A stretch of 64,000 nt of DNA from Pseudonocardia sp. DSM 110487 (lineage in GTDB: Bacteria > Actinomycetota > Actinomycetes > Mycobacteriales > Pseudonocardiaceae), in assembly GCF_019468565.1 (NCBI RefSeq), contig NZ_CP080521.1:7192001-7256000 (forward strand), written 5' to 3'. Every line of letters starts with the position of its first letter. Positions within the stretch are counted from its first letter, which is position 1. The notes below the pieces were generated by a model. The model was not told where the DNA came from. It did no database searches and saw only the letters and a program-made list of their open reading frames with translations. Both the position numbers and the translations under genes were made by a program. Below are positions 59,005 to 64,000 of this stretch, piece after piece.

Positions 59005-59022
59005 ATACGCAGTACTGCGTAT
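59005..59022. promoter_or_regulatory. 18-bp perfect palindrome
   Basis: ATACGCAGTACTGCGTAT, fully symmetrical, 69 bp upstream of the GTG of the tyrosinase-like remnant. It is probably an operator left over from, or still serving, that promoter. Confidence 0.5.
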
Positions 59023-59031
59023 CGATGACGC

Positions 59032-59101
59032 CTCACACACCGACATCCGCCGCCACACACCGACTGCAGTCGCTGTACCGGCACCAGAATCGGTGTGTGA
59101 G
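59032..59101 (-). terminator. Distant inverted repeat after the quinone oxidoreductase gene
   Basis: CTCACACACCGA (59032-59043) and TCGGTGTGTGAG (59090-59101) are perfect 12-bp arms separated by 46 bp, ending 7 bp from the stop of the oxidoreductase gene. The long loop makes termination only one possibility. Confidence 0.4.
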
Positions 59102-59107
59102 CTGCGG

Positions 59108-59887
59108 TCACCCGTGCACGTGCAGCCCGAAACCCGTCCGGCCCGCGAGCTCCAGCCCTTCCTTCAGGTGTAGCGAGGGGATCTCGTAGTCACCGAAGTT
59201 CTGCTTCCGGAACGCGATCGGCTCGGTCGACTCCAGCGTGAGCAGGCGCTGCTCCCACGCCTTGGCGACATCCGAGTAGTCCTCGTCGGTCATCCGGTCG
59301 GTGCCGTACAGCACGAACGGCGGCAGCACCTCGATGCCAGGGTAATAGAGGATGCCGTGCTGGATCGGGAACAGCAGATCGTCGATGGGACCGTTGATCC
59401 CGCGAGCCGCGTAATGCGACTCCGGGCCACCGGCCGTCACCGACAGCAGAGCCTTCCTGCCCGCGAGGGTGCCTTCGCCGAAGCGCTCGCCGTACCTGGT
59501 GTCGCTGTGCTCGCCGACGCCGTACCCGAAGTGGTAGGTGAACACCCGGTCCACCCACCCTTTGAGGATCGCGGGCATCGCGTACCACCACAGCGGGAAC
59601 TGGAAGATCATCGTGTCGGCCCACAACAGCTTCTCCTGCTCGGCGAGGACGTCCGGGGTGAGCGTCCCGGCGTCGAAGGCCCGGCCCGAGTCGAGGGCGA
59701 CCTTCAGCGGACTCGAGGCGTTGGGGCCGTAGTCCGCGGCGTCCACGACCGCCTTCCAGTTCATCGCGTACAGATCGCTCACCCGTACCTCGTGCCCGGC
59801 AGTCTCCAATGTGGACACCGCGAGGTCCTTGAGCGAGCTGTTGAGCGACTTCGGCTCCGGGTGGGCGTAGACGATCAGTGCCTTCAT
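59108..59887 (-). CDS. NAD(P)H:quinone oxidoreductase, flavodoxin-like fold
   Basis: 259 residues from ATG 59887. MKALIVYAHPEPKSLNSSLK is the FMN/FAD phosphate-binding start of the NQO1/WrbA-like fold. WADTMIFQFPLWWYAMPAIL plus KGWVDRVFTYHFGYG is the family's hallmark, and LLSVTAGGPESHYAARGING contacts the flavin. It reduces quinones by two electrons. It is divergent from an MmyB-type regulator, a common actinomycete pairing in which the regulator responds to quinones or other electrophiles; here that regulator is frameshifted. Confidence 0.9.
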   Translation of the reverse strand: MKALIVYAHPEPKSLNSSLKDLAVSTLETAGHEVRVSDLYAMNWKAVVDAADYGPNASSPLKVALDSGRAFDAGTLTPDVLAEQEKLLWADTMIFQFPLWWYAMPAILKGWVDRVFTYHFGYGVGEHSDTRYGERFGEGTLAGRKALLSVTAGGPESHYAARGINGPIDDLLFPIQHGILYYPGIEVLPPFVLYGTDRMTDEDYSDVAKAWEQRLLTLESTEPIAFRKQNFGDYEIPSLHLKEGLELAGRTGFGLHVHG

Positions 59888-59993
59888 GCCTTCGATCTTG
59901 GGCGCCGAGGCGCCCGGCGTTCAGGGGCGCCGCTTCCATCGGACGGGACTTCCTGGTAACCGCAGGACCACCTTCAGGGGCACCACCGACGGC

Positions 59994-59999
59994 CATACT
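59994..59999 (+). promoter_or_regulatory. Putative -10 box of the MmyB-type regulator (leaderless)
   Basis: CATACT, six bases before the ATG at 60006, with no Shine-Dalgarno sequence, suggesting transcription starts at the ATG. Confidence 0.4.
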
Positions 60000-60005
60000 G
60001 GGCGC

Positions 60006-60855
60006 ATGGACGATCTTGCGGGCTTCCTGCGAACCCGGCGTTCCCGGGTCGACCCGGCGGCCGTCGGCATCCCCACCGACAGGCGCCGCCGGGTCGAGGG
60101 GCTGCGCCGCGAAGACGTCGCGCACCTGTCCGGAGTCAGCGTCGACTATTACGTACGCCTGGAGCAGGGCCGCTCGACCCAGCCCTCCGAGCAGGTCCTC
60201 GACGCGCTCGCAGGCGTCCTCGGCCTCGACGAGACCGAACGCGGGCACCTCTACCGCCTCGCCCGGCAGCGTCGCCGCCGCGCGAAGGCGCCGGTCGGGC
60301 GGGTCCGGCCGGAGCTGCTGCGCGTCCTCGAACTGGTCACCGACGCACCCGCGCTGATCATGGACCACCGCATGGACGTCCTCGCCGGGAACCGCCTCGC
60401 CGGGCTCCTCTACGGCCGGCCGATGCCGGGTCTGAACTCCGCCCGGCACATCTTCCTCGAAGAGGCCGAGCGCGGCCTTTACGCGGACTGGGAGAACTGC
60501 ACCCTCGACGTGGTCGGGCACCTGCGCCTGGCCGCCGGCAAATACCCCGATGACCCCCGCCTGGCCTCGACCATCGGCGAGCTGGCAATGGGCAGCGAGC
60601 GCTTCCGACGCCTCTGGGCCCGCGCGGACGTCCGCGCCCGCACACATGGACGCAAGGCATACCCGGCATCCGCTGGTCGGGCTGCTGGAACTACACCAGG
60701 AGAACTTCGCACTTCCGGACGAATCAGGAATTGAGCTGCTAGTGCTCTCCGCGGCCCCCTCCAGCCCCGCCGAGGACGGGTTGCGCCTGCTCGCGGGCCT
60801 CGGCGCGGACAGCCCTGATGCGCATCCCGCGGTGGACGCTCGCGTCCGGGAGTAG
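60006..60855 (+). pseudogene. MmyB-like HTH regulator with a one-base frameshift
   Basis: From ATG 60006 the frame gives an N-terminal helix-turn-helix (LRTRRSRVDP, GLRREDVAHLSGVSVDYYVR, LEQGRSTQPSEQVLDALAGV) and most of an MmyB-like domain (VLAGNRLAGLLYGRPMPGLN, RHIFLEEAERGLYADWENCT). After RTHGRKAY the frame turns into unrelated residues and stops at 60734. The family's C-terminus (RHPLVGLLELHQENFALPDE ... LLVLSAAPSSPAEDGLRLLA) continues in another frame to 60855. Removing one C from the CCC at 60662-60664 restores a continuous 282-residue protein. It is either a real recent frameshift or a base-calling error. Confidence 0.8.
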
Positions 60856-60896
60856 GAGGCCGCGCACGATCCCCCGGCAGGTCGAGTCGGCCCGGT

Positions 60897-60946
60897 GGTG
60901 GTCTCGATACGGGACGGCGCTGAGGCGCCGTCCCTACTCGACCACC
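60897..60946. terminator. Hairpin of the GGTGGTCTCGATACGGG type
   Basis: The inner stem GGGACGGCGC/GCGCCGTCCC with a TGAG loop (60911-60934) is extended by outer GGTGGT/ACCACC arms (60897-60902, 60941-60946), with CTCGATAC/TACTCGA between. It lies between the convergent regulator and Ddn-like genes. Elements of this sequence are familiar as scattered terminators in actinobacterial genomes. Confidence 0.7.
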
Positions 60947-60967
60947 GGTGGCTTGATCGGCGCCTGG

Positions 60968-61390
60968 TCAGCGCGTCTCCGGCGAAGCCAGCTCGACCAC
61001 CGGGATCGTCCGCGTCGTCTTCCGCTCGTGCTCGGCGAAGAACGGGTAGGTCACCTTCAGCATCTCCCACACCGGCTCGCGCTCGGCGCCCTCGAGCGTC
61101 CGCGCCACCGCGTGCCGGGGAGCACCCGACTCGTCGCCCACCTCGACGGTGACCTCCGGGTCGGCCACGAGGTTCAGGTACCAGTCCGGGTGCCGGGGCG
61201 CCCCGATGTTCGACGCGATCACGAGCACGCGGTCGCCGTCGCGGTGGAACATCATCGGGGTGGTGCGGGGCTCTCCCGTGCGCCGCCCCGTGGTGGTGAG
61301 CAGCACCAGGCGCTCGCGGTGCATCCCGTCGACCTCGCCGCCCGTCCGGAACTGCTCGATCACGCGTTTGTTGACCTCGCGCACATCCAT
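60968..61390 (-). CDS. F420-dependent nitroreductase-family protein (Ddn-like)
   Basis: 140 residues from ATG 61390. It is a split-barrel deazaflavin-binding protein: LVLLTTTGRRTGEPRTTPMM, DGDRVLVIASNIGAPRHPDW and YLNLVADPEVTVEVG contact F420, and the C-terminal WEMLKVTYPFFAEHERKTTR completes the family pattern. Members reduce quinones or nitro compounds with F420H2, or act in membrane redox protection. It is 17 bp from the TIGR03086 gene on the same strand and probably in one operon. Confidence 0.88.
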   Translation of the reverse strand: MDVREVNKRVIEQFRTGGEVDGMHRERLVLLTTTGRRTGEPRTTPMMFHRDGDRVLVIASNIGAPRHPDWYLNLVADPEVTVEVGDESGAPRHAVARTLEGAEREPVWEMLKVTYPFFAEHERKTTRTIPVVELASPETR

Positions 61391-61407
61391 CAGGCCAGCC
61401 TGCCGTG

Positions 61408-61998
61408 TCACGGCGTCCACCGCGCGTCGCGACCGGACGCCGCGAGGGCACGTTCGAACGCGGGCGCATCGGCCGGCACCGTGACCTCGGCACCGAACCA
61501 GCCGCCCTCCCGCCCGGACGGCGCCATCGCGAGCACGCCATCGAGTACCACGGCGCCGAGCGCCTCGGGGACGTCGAGGGACCGGCCGGACGCACGGGCG
61601 AGGTCCCAGGCGTGCACGGCGAACTCGGCCGTCATCATCGAGCCGATCGCGGCCGCGGGCATCGCCGCGCCACCCATGCTCGCCTCGCCCTGCCACGCGG
61701 ACGGCTCGGCCCACACGCGCGCGGCGGCCCCCGCCTCATCGGCGCAGGCCTGCGCCCACATCTGTTCGGGCAGCCCGACGAGGTAGGGCGTGCGATCCTC
61801 CCCGCTCCACGACGGGTCCCACGGCTCGCGGGCGCCGGAGCGGTGCGCCAGCAGGAACCCGAACGCCAGGTGGTTCACGACATCGCGGACGGTGTAGTCC
61901 GCGCACGGCGACCGGTCGTCGTAGCGAGCGAGTTCGGTGTCACGGATCGTCGCGACGGCCAGGTCGATGCTCTGTCGCAGGTGGTCTGCCGTATCCAT
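61408..61998 (-). CDS. TIGR03086 family (DinB/maleylpyruvate isomerase-like) metal-binding protein
   Basis: 196 residues from ATG 61998. It is a helix-bundle protein of the mycothiol-dependent superfamily: YTVRDVVNHLAFGFLLAHR with a metal-binding His, and MMTAEFAVHAWDLARASGRS with Glu/His-type ligands. TIGR03086 members have no established reaction; thiol transfer using mycothiol is possible by analogy. It is the first gene of a likely two-gene operon with the F420-dependent protein. A large imperfect palindrome separates it from the divergent sirtuin gene. Confidence 0.8.
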   Translation of the reverse strand: MDTADHLRQSIDLAVATIRDTELARYDDRSPCADYTVRDVVNHLAFGFLLAHRSGAREPWDPSWSGEDRTPYLVGLPEQMWAQACADEAGAAARVWAEPSAWQGEASMGGAAMPAAAIGSMMTAEFAVHAWDLARASGRSLDVPEALGAVVLDGVLAMAPSGREGGWFGAEVTVPADAPAFERALAASGRDARWTP

Positions 61999-62048
61999 GC
62001 GTCGAGCATGCCTCCCCGCGAAGCCGCGGTATTGCACGAACGCGACAG

Positions 62049-62216
62049 CCAGTGCTTCCCACCGGTGGTTCGTCGGGGGTATCGGTGGATCCAGCTTCTC
62101 GCTGGGCGTGCCGGCGGGCAGCCCTCGTACCGGGCGTACTCGGGCTGTCCGCCGGTGCGTCCAGCGTGGAGCTGGGCCGCCGAGACCTCCGGCGAACCTC
62201 CGGTGGGGAGCACTAG
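62049..62216. repeat. 168-bp imperfect palindrome between divergent genes
   Basis: Arms 62049-62130 and 62136-62216 are inverted copies (about four-fifths identical by eye, one indel) around a 5-base CGGGC centre. Shared blocks include GGGCTG, CCGCCGG, CCAGCG, AGCTGG, CGAACC and CCGGTGGG. The right arm ends 10 bp before the sirtuin GTG; the left arm ends 50 bp before the TIGR03086 ATG. Confidence 0.8.
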
Positions 62217-62226
62217 CCTGGCAACC

Positions 62227-63057
62227 GTGGACGTGCTGGAGGCACCTGCGCTCGACCGCGCGCTCGGCGTGCTCGCGAGCCGCCCGATCGTCGCGCTCAC
62301 CGGCGCAGGCCTGTCCACCGACTCCGGTATCCCCGACTACCGCGGTCCGGGCTCGCCGCGCCGCACCCCGATGACCTACCAGGAGTTCCTCTCCGGCGAG
62401 GCGGCGCAGCGGCGGTACTGGGCACGCAGCCACGTCGGGTGGGCCCGCATGGGGCACGCCGCACCGAACGCCGGCCATCGCGCGCTCTCCGCGCTCGAGC
62501 GGTGCGGTGCGCTGCACGGGCTGATCACGCAGAACGTCGACGGGCTGCACGTGGCCGCCGGGAGCCGGGCCGTGATCGACCTGCACGGGCGCATCGCCGA
62601 CGTCGTCTGCGTGGGATGCCGGCGGCGTAGCAGCCGCGCCGAGCTGCAGGAGCGGCTCACGGTGCTCAACCCCGGATTCGTCGAGGCGGCAGGCACCGCC
62701 GTCGAGGCCGCGCCGGACGGCGACGCGGAGCTCGCGGCCGTCGACGGGTTCCGGCCGGCCCGGTGCACCGGGTGCGGCGGCGTGCTGAAGCCGGACGTGG
62801 TGTTCTTCGGTGAGAACGTGCCGCGTGATCGGGTGGCCAGCGCCTACGCCATGGTCGACGCGGCCGCGGCGCTGCTCGTCGCCGGCTCGTCGTTGACGGT
62901 GATGTCAGGCCTGAGGTTCGTGCGGTACGCGCACAAGGCCGGCGTCCCCGTCGTGATCGTCAACCGGGGCGCGACCCGGGGCGACCCGCTCGCCACCGTG
63001 CGGGTCGACGCCGGATGCTCGGAGACGCTGTCCGCTCTCGCCGCGGCGGCGGCCTGA
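62227..63057 (+). CDS. Sirtuin, NAD-dependent protein deacylase
   Basis: 276 residues from GTG 62227; no clear ribosome-binding site because the palindrome ends just upstream. It is of the SIRT4-like class: ALTGAGLSTDSGIPDYRGPG for NAD binding, LITQNVDGLHVAAGS, the catalytic His in VIDLHGRIADVVCVGC, and two zinc Cys pairs (CVGC and CTGC). VVFFGENVPRDRV and VAGSSLTVMSGLRFVRYAHK complete the fold. It removes acyl groups from lysine and may complement the AcuC/Pat pair 24 kb upstream. It is convergent with the flippase gene, 19 bp apart. Confidence 0.93.
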   Translation: MDVLEAPALDRALGVLASRPIVALTGAGLSTDSGIPDYRGPGSPRRTPMTYQEFLSGEAAQRRYWARSHVGWARMGHAAPNAGHRALSALERCGALHGLITQNVDGLHVAAGSRAVIDLHGRIADVVCVGCRRRSSRAELQERLTVLNPGFVEAAGTAVEAAPDGDAELAAVDGFRPARCTGCGGVLKPDVVFFGENVPRDRVASAYAMVDAAAALLVAGSSLTVMSGLRFVRYAHKAGVPVVIVNRGATRGDPLATVRVDAGCSETLSALAAAAA

Positions 63058-63076
63058 CCTGGGTCGTGCCTGAGAA

Positions 63077-64000
63077 CTACACATGCGGCCGGCGCGGCCG
63101 CCTCCTCGCCATGGCGCGCACTGCCAGCACACCCGCCGCCGCGATGCTCTGGGCGCCGAGCCACGCGACCCCGGTGGCGACGATGCCCATCACCGGCATC
63201 AGGAACCAGCTCGCGCCGATGACCACCGTCGTGATCGCCGCAGGCAGTCCGAACAGGACCCGCCCGTCGCGGCGCACGCGCGCGGCCCAGACGGCCGACG
63301 AGATGATGGCGTTGGGCACGGCCGACAGCGCGAGCAGCGCCAGCAGCAGGCTGCCCTCCTGGGCGTAGTGGGCGCCGAACAGCGACAACAGCGGGTAGGC
63401 CGCCCCAGCGATCACGACCACCGCCGGGACGAGCAGCGCCATCGCCTTGCAGATCATGCTGTGACGGGCCGCCTCGAGCCGGGCGGGGTCGGCAGCGACG
63501 TGGGCGACGAGCGACTGCCCCATGCCGTTGACGATCAGGTAGAGCGCATAGGCGATCTGCCAGGTGATGCCGTACACGGCGGCCGCCTCCGCGCCGAGGC
63601 GAGCGAACACCACCAGCGGGAGGCCGAACACCGCGGCGAGCAGGAACACCGTGCCGGCGTAGTCGGCCCGCACGAACGACGCGACGTCCCGCACCGTGAC
63701 AGTGGCCGGCGCCCGGTCGGCCTCGTCAGCGCGGTCCCGCGGGAGCACCCGCGCCAGGTAGACCGTGACGATCAGGACGATCACCGCGGTGGCCGCGACC
63801 CAGGACACGGCGAGCCCGCTCGACATCCCGAGCGCGGCCGCCCCGCCGAGGAACACGATCTTCAGCACGGAGAACACCAGGTTCTCCACCGGGACGAGCG
63901 TGGCCTTCTTGAGCGCGGGCAGGACGTAGTCCTGGATGACGAACATCGCCCACACCGGCGTGGAGAGCGTGAAGAACGCCAGGAGCTCTGACCCGCCGAA
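63077..64000 (-). CDS. MATE/Wzx-type flippase-like membrane protein (5' part outside the window)
   Basis: The last 308 codons of a multi-spanning protein; the frame is open to the window edge, starting with FGGSELLAFFTLSTPVWAMF, so the true start lies beyond 64000. About eight membrane spans remain, separated by short polar loops (VLPRDRADEADRAPATVTVR is the longest). The pattern, with the paired charged loop DYAGTVFLLAAVFGLPLVVF and VYGITWQIAYALYLIVNGMG, resembles polysaccharide or lipid flippases of the MATE/MVF superfamily. The substrate is unknown. Confidence 0.7.
   Translation of the reverse strand, partial: FGGSELLAFFTLSTPVWAMFVIQDYVLPALKKATLVPVENLVFSVLKIVFLGGAAALGMSSGLAVSWVAATAVIVLIVTVYLARVLPRDRADEADRAPATVTVRDVASFVRADYAGTVFLLAAVFGLPLVVFARLGAEAAAVYGITWQIAYALYLIVNGMGQSLVAHVAADPARLEAARHSMICKAMALLVPAVVVIAGAAYPLLSLFGAHYAQEGSLLLALLALSAVPNAIISSAVWAARVRRDGRVLFGLPAAITTVVIGASWFLMPVMGIVATGVAWLGAQSIAAAGVLAVRAMARRRPRRPHV

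Overview
The window is chromosomal DNA of a very GC-rich actinomycete, most likely of the Pseudonocardiaceae (Pseudonocardia-like). Supporting signs are the strong third-position GC, the many GTG starts and GTGA/ATGA overlaps, an IdeR-type iron regulator, mycothiol-dependent (maleylpyruvate isomerase-like) and F420-dependent (Ddn-like) enzymes, DUF397/Scr1-type regulator pairs, and gene orders shared with mycobacteria. I saw no rRNA, tRNA, CRISPR array, transposase, integrase or replication origin.

Layout. 1-4 kb: a membrane protein and glnE. 4-19.6 kb: a set of accessory genes lying between glnE and glnA2. These are a monooxygenase-like protein with a divergent TetR regulator and twin operators, an esterase plus aminoacyl-phosphatidylglycerol synthase pair, two giant tandem trypsin/nSTAND NTPase/beta-propeller proteins, an HTH + DUF397 pair with a divergent small CxxC protein, and a GNAT acetyltransferase. 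19.7-24 kb: glnA2, a Hip1/CaeA-type lipoprotein hydrolase and panB, in the mycobacterial order. 24-29.8 kb: a glutamate-cysteine ligase-like protein, an RNB ribonuclease, a two-gene maleylpyruvate isomerase/FAH-hydrolase operon and a Tat-exported lactonase. 29.8-38.8 kb: an orphan molybdenum hydroxylase large subunit, class I fumarase, and a Pat-like acetyltransferase/AcuC deacetylase/sulfurtransferase operon. 38.9-43.5 kb: ideR-galE-(DUF4192)-sthA. 43.5-44.9 kb: a 1.4-kb gene-free stretch packed with inverted and palindromic repeats.

45-53 kb: an EamA transporter, an M23 endopeptidase, a coiled-coil protein, a NarL-type two-component pair, and an OmpR-type pair divergent from a small secreted protein. 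53-58.4 kb: a quinone-oxidoreductase-like protein, a PaaI thioesterase, an MmyB-type regulator, and an ABC exporter coupled to an enoyl-CoA hydratase. 58.4-60.9 kb: decayed DNA, namely a tyrosinase N-terminus abutting a DUF2182 C-terminus and an MmyB-type regulator with a one-base frameshift beside its NAD(P)H:quinone oxidoreductase partner. 61-64 kb: a Ddn-like protein, a TIGR03086 protein, a sirtuin and the 3' part of a MATE/Wzx-like flippase.

How the genes work together. Nitrogen control (glnE, glnA2), reversible lysine acetylation (Pat-like enzyme + AcuC, plus a sirtuin 24 kb away) and iron control (ideR) are housekeeping themes. The most unusual item is the tandem protease-NTPase-propeller pair. 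One member keeps a complete His-Asp-Ser triad. Its neighbour has Arg and Ala where His and Ser should be, while both keep intact Walker motifs. This looks like an active/decoy sensor pair of the nSTAND conflict-system type, with an HTH-DUF397 pair just upstream on the same strand. Function is inferred from architecture only.
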